Shown piece after piece: positions 8,056-15,301 of a stretch of DNA of 38,467 nt (position 1 is its first letter; each line of letters opens with the position of its first letter). Source of the stretch: Nocardioides sp. (GTDB lineage Bacteria > Actinomycetota > Actinomycetes > Propionibacteriales > Nocardioidaceae). Below the pieces are notes generated by a model. The model did no database searches. It was not told the DNA's origin and saw only the letters and a program-made list of their open reading frames with translations. Made by a program: the position numbers and the translations under genes. The DNA lies in the NCBI RefSeq assembly GCF_016462705.1, contig NZ_JAEMSS010000016.1:1-38467 (forward strand). The letters run 5' to 3'.

Positions 8056-8081
8056 TCGTGGGTGGTGACGGCGGCCCACGA
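8056..8081 (-). promoter_or_regulatory. Leader hairpin before the binding-protein gene
   Basis: In the untranslated leader, TCGTGGG and CCCACGA (7-bp arms) flank a 12-nt loop, ending about 16 nt before the ATG at 8039. A second small hairpin, TCCCTG-CTC-CAGGGA, lies just upstream near 8091-8105. These could stabilise the RNA or modulate ribosome access. No known riboswitch class fits. Confidence 0.35.
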
Positions 8082-8106
8082 GTGCCGCGCTCTCCCTGGA
8101 GCAGGG

Positions 8107-8160
8107 ACGCTAGGTTCCGCGCATTTCGTCGCCGCGTGGCTGGCGTTTCGCGCGGGTTAC
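8107..8160 (-). promoter_or_regulatory. GlnR-type nitrogen-control box and -10 element of the importer operon
   Basis: Reading the minus strand from 8160 downward gives GTAAC, 6 nt, GAAAC, 6 nt, CACGC, 6 nt, GAAAT (to 8123). Ten bases later comes the -10 element TAGCGT (8112-8107). The established actinobacterial GlnR box is gTnAc-n6-GaAAc repeated with 6-nt spacing. The first pair is perfect; in the second pair GAAAT is close and CACGC is weak. The box overlaps the stop codon of the amidohydrolase gene (8157-8159). The likely result is activation of the importer under nitrogen limitation. Confidence 0.6.
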
Positions 8161-9242
8161 GACACCGGACCGTGACCTCGGGCGTGGCCGTCGAGGTACG
8201 CGGCGACCAGCCCGCCGAGGGTCGGCAGGTGGTAGCCGCCCTCCTGGACGGCCACCGCAGGCAGCCCGGAGGCACCGAGCAGCCGGCCGGCCTCGCGGTA
8301 GCCCTCGGCGGTGACCTGGAGCGGGCTCTCCGGGTCGTCGGCGGCCGCGTCCACGCCCAGCGAGACGACCAGGGCGTCGCAGCCGGAGACCCACTCGACG
8401 AGCTCGGCGACCGCCGCGAGCCACGGCCCGTCGCCGGTGCCCTCGGCGAGCGGCAGGTTGCGGGTGGCGCCGGTGCCGTCGCCGGTGCCGGTCTCCTCGG
8501 CGTACCCCACGACGTGCGGGAACCAGCCGGCCCCGGGGTCGACGTGCACGGAGCCGTAGCGCACGTCGGACCGTGCGTAGAAGATCGCCGCGGTGCCGTT
8601 GCCCTGGTGCGCGTCGAGGTCGACGATCCCGACCGTCGCCGCGCCGCCGGCCCGCAGGACCTCGGCCGCGACGGCGGCGTTGTTGAGGTAGCAGGAGCCG
8701 CCGTAGCCCGCAGGAGTGGCGTGGTGGCCGGGCGGGCGGCTCAGGGCGTACGCCAGCGGCTCGGCGCCCGCCGACACCAGGTCGGCGGCCGCCGCGGCGC
8801 AGTCGACCGCGGCCAGCGCGGCGGCGAAGGTGCCCGGCCCGACCAGGGTCATCGTGTCGTAGCCGAACCGGCCCGCGTCCGCGTGCACGGCCACCGCCGG
8901 CCGGGCCGGGAGCCCGGCGGTCATCGCCGGCGTCGGGAACAGGTAGGGGACCACCCGCTCCTGGCCGACCAGCTCGGCGTACGGACCGTCGGCCCAGCGC
9001 TCGGCCGCCGTACCCAGGAACTCGAGGAGCTCGGGGTCGTGGACGGCGTCCAACGCGGGCCGGTCGGTCGCGGGCGGCACCTCGACCAGCCGGAACCCGG
9101 GCCCGTCCAGGGCGTCGAGGATCGCGTCGACCCGCGCGGACGTCTCGGTGCCGATCGTCGGCACCCCGACCCAGACCTCGTTGCGGGGGTCGTGGAGCCT
9201 GGTGTCGGGCGACCACAGCACCGGGACCTCGTACTGATCCAT
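8157..9242 (-). CDS. Histone-deacetylase-like amidohydrolase (acetylpolyamine amidohydrolase type)
   Basis: This zinc hydrolase is of the arginase/deacetylase fold. In the 361-residue protein the active-site tandem His is in RPPGHHA (His173, His174). The zinc ligands are Asp210 and His212 in DLDAHQGNG and Asp298 in SLGVDAAADDP, and the transition-state Tyr337 is in EGGYH. Bacterial relatives remove acetyl groups from polyamines or cleave other amides, so an acylated amine is the expected substrate. The assigned ATG 9242-9240 lies inside a TACTGA-N8-TCAGTA palindrome and has no clear Shine-Dalgarno site. An internal GTG (Val8, near 9221) preceded by GAGG is an alternative start. The gene is divergent from the P1 peptidase gene, so both probably answer to the same repressor. 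Confidence 0.88.
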   Translation of the reverse strand: MDQYEVPVLWSPDTRLHDPRNEVWVGVPTIGTETSARVDAILDALDGPGFRLVEVPPATDRPALDAVHDPELLEFLGTAAERWADGPYAELVGQERVVPYLFPTPAMTAGLPARPAVAVHADAGRFGYDTMTLVGPGTFAAALAAVDCAAAAADLVSAGAEPLAYALSRPPGHHATPAGYGGSCYLNNAAVAAEVLRAGGAATVGIVDLDAHQGNGTAAIFYARSDVRYGSVHVDPGAGWFPHVVGYAEETGTGDGTGATRNLPLAEGTGDGPWLAAVAELVEWVSGCDALVVSLGVDAAADDPESPLQVTAEGYREAGRLLGASGLPAVAVQEGGYHLPTLGGLVAAYLDGHARGHGPVS

Positions 9243-9251
9243 GACTCAGTA
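9232..9251. promoter_or_regulatory. Palindromic operator, copy 1 (TACTGA-N8-TCAGTA)
   Basis: TACTGA (9232-9237) and TCAGTA (9246-9251) form perfect 6-bp arms with an 8-bp centre. It sits between the divergent amidohydrolase and P1-peptidase genes. It is the same motif as at 16444-16463, 22545-22564 and 24414-24433. Confidence 0.7.
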
Positions 9252-9285
9252 TCCACCGGACGCGAACTTCGGCAGGATGACTCCC

Positions 9286-10353
9286 ATGCCCCGCGCGCGT
9301 GACCTCGGCATCGGGATCGGCACGCTGCCGACCGGGCCGACCAACTCGGTGCTGGACGTGGCCGGCGTCGGGCTCGGCCACACCACCGTCACCCGGGAGA
9401 CGGCCCGCACCGGTGTCACGTCCCTGGTGCTGGCCGAGGACGCCTACCTCCGGCCGCTCGTCGCGGGGGGTGCGGTGCTCAACGGGATGGGCGAGTGCAC
9501 CGGGTTCGTGACCATCCGCGAGACGGGGATGCTCGAGACGCCGGTGTGGCTGACCTCGACGATGCAGCTGGGCCGGGTCTACGACGCGGCGTGCGAGCTC
9601 GAGCTGGGCCGGCATCCCCAGGTCGCCGACGACGTGTGCATCCCGGTCGTGGGGGAGTGCGACGACTCGTTCCTCAACGACTGCCGGCGGATGTGGGTGA
9701 CCGCGGACGACGTCCGGGCGGCGCACGCGGCCGCCCTCGCCTCACGCGGGTCGTCCGGGCCGCCGGACGAGGGCTCGGTCGGGTCCGGCACCGGCATGTC
9801 GTGCCTGGGTTTCAAGGGCGGGATCGGGACGTCGTCGCGGGTCACCCCCGAGGGGCACACGGTGGCGGTGCTGCTGATGACCAACTTCGGCGTGCGGGAG
9901 CGGCTGACCGTCGACGGCGTGCCGGTGGGACAGCTGCTCGACGGCTGGCACGGTCCCGAGGGGCACGTGGAGCGGCCCGCCGGGTCGTGCATCGGTGTGG
10001 CCGTGACCGACGCACCCGTGGACCCGGCCGGCTGCGAGCGGCTGGCGCGCCGGATCGGCCTGGGCCTGGCCAGGACCGGCTCCGTCGCGCACCACGGCAG
10101 CGGCGAGATCTTCCTGGCCGCGAGCACGGCGGCGCGCACCGACCGGGACGGGGCGCAGGTCGACTCCGGCCCACGGCTCGGCGGACGGCAGCTCGACGAG
10201 CTCTTCGGCGCGGTCGTCGACGCGGCCGAGGAGGCCGTGCTCAACTCGATGCTGATGTCGCCCACGACGGTCGGCCGGGACGGCAACACCAGCGAGGGGC
10301 TGGACCCCGACGTCGTACGCCGGCTGGTCGAGGAGCACCGTGGCCGGCGCTGA
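9286..10353 (+). CDS. P1 family peptidase (DmpA/L-aminopeptidase-D-esterase type, Ntn-like)
   Basis: The 355-residue protein belongs to the DmpA family of self-processing N-terminal-nucleophile-like aminopeptidases, which release N-terminal residues, including D- and beta-amino acids, from small peptides, amides or esters. The start PRARDLGIGIGTLPTGPTNSVLDVAGVGLGHTTV is typical. The expected self-cleavage site is Gly233-Ser234 in PAGSCIGVAVTDAP, which would make Ser234 the new N-terminus and nucleophile. ATG 9286 is preferred: AGGA lies about 8 nt upstream. Upstream ATGs at 9241 and 9277 are in frame, but the first lies in the operator. It overlaps the CocE-type gene by 14 bp, so the two hydrolases are co-expressed. 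Confidence 0.88.
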   Translation: MPRARDLGIGIGTLPTGPTNSVLDVAGVGLGHTTVTRETARTGVTSLVLAEDAYLRPLVAGGAVLNGMGECTGFVTIRETGMLETPVWLTSTMQLGRVYDAACELELGRHPQVADDVCIPVVGECDDSFLNDCRRMWVTADDVRAAHAAALASRGSSGPPDEGSVGSGTGMSCLGFKGGIGTSSRVTPEGHTVAVLLMTNFGVRERLTVDGVPVGQLLDGWHGPEGHVERPAGSCIGVAVTDAPVDPAGCERLARRIGLGLARTGSVAHHGSGEIFLAASTAARTDRDGAQVDSGPRLGGRQLDELFGAVVDAAEEAVLNSMLMSPTTVGRDGNTSEGLDPDVVRRLVEEHRGRR

Positions 10354-12292
10354 GCCCGCCACTGAGCCCGGAACGGAGCGCAGCGTCCGCCTCCCGATGG
10401 CGGACGGCGTCGAGCTCGCGGTGTCCCTGTTCCTGCCCCACGGCGAGCCGCAGCCGTGCCTGCTCGAGGCGCTGCCCTACCGCAAGGACGACCTGACCTC
10501 GTCGTACGCCGAGAGCTACCGCGCGCTGCGGGACACCTACGGCTACGCAGTCGCGCGGGTGGACCTGCGGGGCACCGGGTCCTCGGGTGGCGACGCGACC
10601 GACGAGTACCCGCTCGTCGAGCGCAGCGACCTCGGCGCGGTGATCGCCTGGCTGGCCGAGCAGGAGTGGTGCGACGGCAACGTCGGCATGTTCGGGACGT
10701 CGTACTCCGGCTTCAACGCGCTGCAGATCGCCGCCGAGCGGCCGCCCGCCCTCAAGGCGGTGTGCGCGATCTACTCCAGCGACGACCGGTGGACCGACGA
10801 CGTGCACTGGCGCGGCCACGCGCTGCGGCTGGTCGACCTGGTCGACTACTGCCACTACATGACGCCGATGTGCGTGCTGCCGCCCGTGCCTGCGGAGTGG
10901 CCCAGTGACCGGCCAGGCGACTGGCGCGAGGAGTGGCGCCGTCGGCTGGCGACCAACGAGCCGTGGGTGCTGACCTGGCTGCGGGAGAACCGGGACGGGC
11001 CCTACTGGCGGGCGGGCTCGGTGCGGCACGCGCCGTACTCGCGGATCGAGGCGGCCACGATGATCGTGGCCGGCTGGGCGGACGGCTACCGCAACAACTC
11101 GTTCCGGACGGTCGCCGCGCTGGGGGAGGCCGGGACGCCGTGGCGGCTGCTGGCCGGGCCGTGGGCGCACGCCGACCCGGCGACCGCGATCCCGGGCCCG
11201 CGGATCGACCTGGACGTCGAGATGGCCGCGTGGTTCGACCGCTGGCTGCGCGACCGCGGGCCCGAGCACGTCGACCGGGCCGACCTCTTCGTGCGGACGT
11301 CGACCGTCCCCGAGCCCGACCTCGACCTGCACCTCGGCGAGTGGGTCTCCGGGCCGTGGCCGGTGGCCTCGCGGTCGTGGGAGCTGCGCGGGCTGCCGGG
11401 CCCCCGGTCCCTGGCGGTCGAGCCGGACGTCGGCACCACCGCCTGGATCGACTGCGCGGGCCACCTGCCGTGGGGGCTGTCCGGCGACCAGCGCGAGGAC
11501 GACGCCCGCTCGCTGACCTGGGACTCGACCCCGCCGGTCGCGGCGGTCGTCGGGCAGCCGCGGGCGCGCCTGCGCGTGTCCGCCTCGGCTCCGGCGGCCT
11601 CCCTGTCGGTGAAGCTCTGCGACGTCTTCCCCGACGGCACCTCGGCCCTGGTCTCGCGGGGCACCCTCGACCTGGCCTACCGGTCCGGGTCGACGCCGGA
11701 GCCGCTGGTGCCGGGTGAGGTCTACGAGGTCGACCTCCAGCTCGACGCCTGCGCCTACCGCTGGACACCCGGCCAGACGTTGCGGGTGTCGGTCGCCGGC
11801 TCGGACTGGCCCAACACGGTCGCCCCGCCGGCGCCGGTCACCCTGACCGTCCACGACGGGTCGCTCGAGCTGCCGCTGTGGCCGGAGAGCGCGGGCGAGC
11901 CCCCGGTCTTCACGCCCGGGGAGCCCTCGTCCTCGGAGGACCCGGAGGGGGTCGTGTGGTCGGTCACCCGCGACGTGCTCCGACGGACGACGACCTGCGC
12001 GGTGCGCAGCGGCGCGACGTACGACATCCCGCGCGGCGGCACCGCCAGCGAGGAGTACGTCGGCGAGGTCGGCGTCGACCGACGCACCTTCGCGCAGTGG
12101 GCGGACGCCACCACGACCTTCACCCTGAGCTGGGACGACGTCGACGTCCGGGTCACCTCGACGATGCGGGTCGACGTCGGCGCCACTGCGTACGACGTGG
12201 TGATCGGCTGCGACGCGTTCGAGGGCGACGAGCTGGTCAGCCACCGCGAGTGGCGGGAGACCATCCCGCGCCGGCCAGGGGATGGTCCCTGA
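10340..12292 (+). CDS. CocE/NonD-type alpha/beta hydrolase (X-Pro dipeptidyl-peptidase S15 family)
   Basis: The 650-residue serine hydrolase has the S15/CocE architecture: an alpha/beta-hydrolase core and a C-terminal jelly-roll domain (from roughly residue 390, for example RARLRVSASAPAASLSVKLCDVFPDGTSALVSRG). The nucleophile is Ser121 in GTSYSG. The charge-relay Asp is in AGWADGYRNN near residue 250, and the His is in GPWAHAD near residue 276. The family hydrolyses esters (cocaine esterase), acylated antibiotics or X-Pro peptides. GTG 10340 is preceded by GAGGAG and lies inside the end of the P1 peptidase gene. There is no export signal, so it acts in the cytoplasm. In this cluster it probably releases a small acyl or amino-acid unit. 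Confidence 0.9.
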   Translation: MAGAEPATEPGTERSVRLPMADGVELAVSLFLPHGEPQPCLLEALPYRKDDLTSSYAESYRALRDTYGYAVARVDLRGTGSSGGDATDEYPLVERSDLGAVIAWLAEQEWCDGNVGMFGTSYSGFNALQIAAERPPALKAVCAIYSSDDRWTDDVHWRGHALRLVDLVDYCHYMTPMCVLPPVPAEWPSDRPGDWREEWRRRLATNEPWVLTWLRENRDGPYWRAGSVRHAPYSRIEAATMIVAGWADGYRNNSFRTVAALGEAGTPWRLLAGPWAHADPATAIPGPRIDLDVEMAAWFDRWLRDRGPEHVDRADLFVRTSTVPEPDLDLHLGEWVSGPWPVASRSWELRGLPGPRSLAVEPDVGTTAWIDCAGHLPWGLSGDQREDDARSLTWDSTPPVAAVVGQPRARLRVSASAPAASLSVKLCDVFPDGTSALVSRGTLDLAYRSGSTPEPLVPGEVYEVDLQLDACAYRWTPGQTLRVSVAGSDWPNTVAPPAPVTLTVHDGSLELPLWPESAGEPPVFTPGEPSSSEDPEGVVWSVTRDVLRRTTTCAVRSGATYDIPRGGTASEEYVGEVGVDRRTFAQWADATTTFTLSWDDVDVRVTSTMRVDVGATAYDVVIGCDAFEGDELVSHREWRETIPRRPGDGP

Positions 12293-12305
12293 CCTTCGGC
12301 ACGCG

Positions 12306-13487
12306 CTACCGGCGTGTCGCGGTGCCGATCGTCTGGGACTCATCCGCAGGCCGGGCCGACGACAGCTCCAGGCCGCTCGCGCGGTACGCCGCCCCGATGA
12401 GCGACACGAGGTGGCCCACGGCGTCCTCGTTGGGCGCGAACGGGCCGGGCCGGAAGTGCGGGCTCCCCAGGCCGCGCTGGACCGACTCGCAGGCGCCCCA
12501 GTCCTGGCGGTTGGTGAGGTCCCAGAACTCCACCGCCCCCGGCGCCCCGGCCTCGGACGACTCCGCCAGGGTCAGCCACGAGCACTCGACCCAGGTCCGG
12601 CCCGGCGCGAGCGGCACCATCCGGTGCGTCATCACGTAGTCGGGGTGCGCCGAGACGAGCAGGTTGGGCAGCAGGTGGACGTACTCGACCGTCGCCGTCG
12701 GAGCCCCGGGGATGGGCGTTGCCGCCAGCTCGCCGGTCAGCGACATGGTCGCCATGCCCTCGCGCAGGTCCATGGACCCGCCGACCCAGCTCCCCGGCAG
12801 GTCGTAGTTGTCGCCGGAGTCCGGCGGCGAGACCTGGCACAGCTCGGGGTGGATCGAGGGACAGTGGTAGCACTCGTGGTAGTTCTCGGCGATCACCTTC
12901 CAGTTCGCCGCGACCTCGTAGGTGTGCCGGTCGGCGAGCACGAGCGACCCGGCGTCGTACGGCGCCAGGACCGTCGCGAGCTCGCCCACGTGCTCGTCGA
13001 ACGCCGGCACCTCCGGGCTTCCCAGCGGGTGCAGCGCGTGCCCGAACACCCAGCCGTGCCAGACGGTGACGGGCAGCTCGACCAGCGAGTGCTCGTCCTT
13101 CTCGAACCCCGGGACGTCCCGGAAGCCCGGCGCCCCCTTGAGCGCACCGCTGAGGTCGTAGGTCCACGCGTGGTACGGGCAGGAGATCAGCCGGCGCTCG
13201 GCGGTCTCCCCCTCGGGGAGGAGCTCGTGCCCGCGGTGCCGGCAGGTGTTGGCGAACATCCGCAGCGCCGTCCCCGACGCCGCCGGGCTCCGGACGACCA
13301 GGCAGCCGATGTCGCCGACCACCAGCGCGCGCTGGTGGGTGCGCTCGTCGGGGAACAGGTCGGCGACGCGGCCCAGGCACGTCCAGGTGCCGGCGTACAG
13401 GTGCCGCCGCTCCCAGGCCAGCACGTCCGGCGACGTGTATGCCTCCGCCGGCATCATCCGGACGAGCTTCTCGCTGGTCTCCGTCAC
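12306..13487 (-). CDS. Rieske oxygenase alpha subunit, quaternary-amine type (first copy)
   Basis: The 393-residue protein has a Rieske [2Fe-2S] site made of Cys82-X-His84 (TCRHRGHE) and Cys103-X2-His106 (CPYHAW). The mononuclear-iron domain has the block ENYHECYHCPSIHPEL with ligands His208 and His213, probably joined by Asp329 in NRQDW. The residue that links the two metal centres is Glu205. Glu instead of the usual Asp is characteristic of the oxygenases acting on quaternary amines, such as carnitine monooxygenase CntA and glycine-betaine monooxygenase GbcA. The likely reaction is oxidative demethylation or C-N cleavage of a betaine-like compound. GTG 13487 has a GGAGGA ribosome site 4 nt upstream. 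It is divergent from the TetR gene. No reductase partner is in the window. Confidence 0.92.
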   Translation of the reverse strand: MTETSEKLVRMMPAEAYTSPDVLAWERRHLYAGTWTCLGRVADLFPDERTHQRALVVGDIGCLVVRSPAASGTALRMFANTCRHRGHELLPEGETAERRLISCPYHAWTYDLSGALKGAPGFRDVPGFEKDEHSLVELPVTVWHGWVFGHALHPLGSPEVPAFDEHVGELATVLAPYDAGSLVLADRHTYEVAANWKVIAENYHECYHCPSIHPELCQVSPPDSGDNYDLPGSWVGGSMDLREGMATMSLTGELAATPIPGAPTATVEYVHLLPNLLVSAHPDYVMTHRMVPLAPGRTWVECSWLTLAESSEAGAPGAVEFWDLTNRQDWGACESVQRGLGSPHFRPGPFAPNEDAVGHLVSLIGAAYRASGLELSSARPADESQTIGTATRR

Positions 13488-13501
13488 CGGTTCCTCCGTT
13501 C

Positions 13502-13517
13502 TATGCTCACGGCGTGA
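13502..13517 (+). promoter_or_regulatory. Leaderless-type promoter of the tetR gene with a small palindrome
   Basis: The -10 element TATGCT (13502-13507) is followed by 6 nt and the GTG start at 13514. The palindrome TCACG-G-CGTGA (13507-13517) covers the start and could serve autoregulation. That is tentative, because the arms are only 5 bp. Confidence 0.45.
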
Positions 13518-14119
13518 CCCGCCGTGCGCGTCGTTCCGTCGACGTACGACGCGACGAGATCCTGACCGCGACCGTCGACCTGGTCGACCGGCACGGACTT
13601 GCGGCGGTCCGGGTGGGCGACGTCGCTGCCGAGCTCGGCGTCAGCGCCTCGCTGGTCTTCTACCACTTCGGGACCAAGGACGACCTGGTCGCCGAGGCGT
13701 TCGCGCACGCCGTCGAGCGCGACCTGGCCAAGCTGGACAGGGCGGTCCGCGGCGACGACCCCGTCGAGCAGCTGCGCCGGCTGCTGCGGCTCTACGGCCC
13801 GACCGGCCAGGCGGTCGGCTGGCGGGTCTGGATCGACGCCTGGGCGCTGGCCCAGCGCGAGCCGCACATCCGCACGGTGCTGCGGCGTCTCGACCACCGC
13901 TGGTCCGAGGCACTGCGCCAGGTCGTGGAGGACGGGGTGGCGGCCGGCGTGTTCACCTGCCCCGACCCGGCGGCGTCCGTGGCGCGCGTGTCCGCGCTCC
14001 TCGACGGCCTGTCGGTGGCGACGCTGGTCTACCGGACGGTCACCCGGGCGCAGCTGCGCGAGTGGGTCGCCGGACTGGTCGCGGCCGAGCTCGGCGTCGA
14101 CGTGCAGACACTGTCCTGA
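13514..14119 (+). CDS. TetR-family transcriptional regulator
   Basis: The 201-residue protein has the N-terminal TetR DNA-binding domain: RRDEILTATVDLVDRHGLAAVRVGDVAAELGVSASLVFYHFGTKDDLVAEAF, with the VSASLVFYHF recognition-helix region near residues 45-55. A helical ligand-binding domain follows. It resembles the BetI-like branch by size and by its neighbourhood of amine-degradation genes (inference). It is the only regulator inside the cluster from 8 to 27 kb, so it is the best candidate for binding the four TACTGA-N8-TCAGTA palindromes. Its own promoter has no copy of that motif, which is a weakness of the assignment. GTG 13514 is 6 nt after a TATGCT -10 box. It is divergent from the first Rieske gene. 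Confidence 0.9.
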   Translation: MTRRARRSVDVRRDEILTATVDLVDRHGLAAVRVGDVAAELGVSASLVFYHFGTKDDLVAEAFAHAVERDLAKLDRAVRGDDPVEQLRRLLRLYGPTGQAVGWRVWIDAWALAQREPHIRTVLRRLDHRWSEALRQVVEDGVAAGVFTCPDPAASVARVSALLDGLSVATLVYRTVTRAQLREWVAGLVAAELGVDVQTLS

Positions 14120-14137
14120 GCGGGAGGGCACCGCTCA
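14117..14137. terminator. Hairpin shared by two convergent genes
   Basis: The arms TGAGCGG (14117-14123) and CCGCTCA (14131-14137) pair around a 7-nt loop. Each arm contains the stop codon of one gene (tetR TGA 14117-14119; oxidase TGA 14137-14135). It may act as a compact bidirectional terminator. No U-tract is present. Confidence 0.45.
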
Positions 14138-15301
14138 CACCAGCCAGTTCGCGGCGTAGTCGGGGTCGGTGAGAGCCGGCCGGTCCATCCGGAACGCCGT
14201 GAGGTCGGTCGCCGACGAGCCGGTCGTGACCAGGTCGGCGAGCAGCCGGCCGAACGTCGGCGCGAACTTGAACCCGTGCGCCGCGCCCAGCCCCACGACC
14301 ACGCCGTCGTGGCCGGGCACCGGCGCCAGCACGAAGTCCCGGTCCGGGGTGAGGGTGTAGAGGCAGCGCTTGGACCGCACCGGGGCACCGGAGCCGGGCA
14401 GCACCTCGCCCATGAACGTCGAGAGGCGCTCCAGCATCGCCGCGTCCACGACGTCGGCGCCCCGGTCGTCGGGGTCGATGCTCGGTCCGCCGCAGTCCTG
14501 CGCCGCCTTGACCGTCTGCTCGCCGTAGGTGGGGAAGCCGTAGAAGGACGGGTCGTCCATCCAGATCCAGAGCGGCATCGTCCCCGGAGCGAAGCGCGCG
14601 GCCTCGGCGGGGGAGAAGTAGGTCACCTGCTCCCAGGTGACCTCGAGCGGCACGTCGACGTCGAGGTGGCGGAGCACGTCATTGGTCCACGCGTCGGCCG
14701 TGACCACCACACCGCGACAGCGCACCGTGCCGGACGCGGTCCCGACCTCGACGCCGGCGCCGCCGTGGTCGACCAGGCCCAGCACCGGCTGCTCGCCACG
14801 CAGGTCGGCGCCGTGCCGCCGGGCCTGGGCCTGCATCGCGGCCGTCCCGCGGGCGGCGGGCACGATCGCCGCGTCGGCCTGGTGCAGCGCCAGCGTCCCC
14901 TCCGGGAGCCGGAACGCCGGCCACCGGCGGGTGACCTCGTCGGCGTCCAGGACGTCGTAGGCGATGCCCACCTCGTCCATCGACGCCAGGTAGTCGCTCG
15001 GGGAGATCGCCGGGTCCGGGGGGAACAGGTCGAGCCCGCCGGTGGTCGTCACCAGGGACTCACCGCTCGACTCTTCCAGGTCCGCCCAGTCGGCGTACGC
15101 CTCCAGGGTCAGCTCGACGTAGCCCGGCGTGTGGTAGCTGTGTCGCAGGATCCGGCTGGTCTCGTGGCTGGCGCCGCGGTCGTGGCCGAGCGCGAACCGG
15201 TCCAGCCCGACGACGGAGTGCCCGCGCCGGGCCAGCTGCCAGGCCGCGGCGCTGCCGAGCGCGCCGAGCCCGACGACGACGTAGTCCACGGGCTCAGCCA
15301 C
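14135..15301 (-). CDS. FAD-dependent N-methyl-amino-acid oxidase (monomeric sarcosine oxidase/SolA type)
   Basis: The 388-residue flavoprotein has the N-terminal dinucleotide motif VVGLGALGSAAAW near residues 9-21, then DRGASHETSRILRHSYH, typical of monomeric sarcosine oxidase and N-methyltryptophan oxidase. The covalent flavin attachment site is present: Cys313 in KRCLYTLTPDRDF. The flavin-binding end block GLGAAHGFKFAPTFG also agrees. The reaction is oxidative demethylation of a secondary or tertiary N-methyl amino acid, giving formaldehyde (or methylene-folate) and H2O2. It overlaps the second Rieske gene by 8 bp and is surely co-transcribed with it, so it probably removes the methyl group left after Rieske attack. 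Sarcosine, N-methylproline and dimethylglycine-like substrates are all possible. Confidence 0.9.
   Translation of the reverse strand: MAEPVDYVVVGLGALGSAAAWQLARRGHSVVGLDRFALGHDRGASHETSRILRHSYHTPGYVELTLEAYADWADLEESSGESLVTTTGGLDLFPPDPAISPSDYLASMDEVGIAYDVLDADEVTRRWPAFRLPEGTLALHQADAAIVPAARGTAAMQAQARRHGADLRGEQPVLGLVDHGGAGVEVGTASGTVRCRGVVVTADAWTNDVLRHLDVDVPLEVTWEQVTYFSPAEAARFAPGTMPLWIWMDDPSFYGFPTYGEQTVKAAQDCGGPSIDPDDRGADVVDAAMLERLSTFMGEVLPGSGAPVRSKRCLYTLTPDRDFVLAPVPGHDGVVVGLGAAHGFKFAPTFGRLLADLVTTGSSATDLTAFRMDRPALTDPDYAANWLV

Noticed and set aside
8040..8110. TPP or FMN riboswitch before the NMT1/THI5-like binding protein
   Set aside because: The leader is only about 60 nt with two simple hairpins and lacks the conserved core of either riboswitch.
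9274..9279. ATG 9277 as start of the P1 peptidase
   Set aside because: The ribosome-site bases AGGA overlap this ATG; they are correctly spaced only for ATG 9286.
10241..12343. A very long minus-strand open frame opposite the CocE-type gene
   Set aside because: It is a mirror of the high-GC coding strand. Its translation is full of Arg, Pro, Gly, His and Val with no domain, while the plus strand has a complete catalytic triad.
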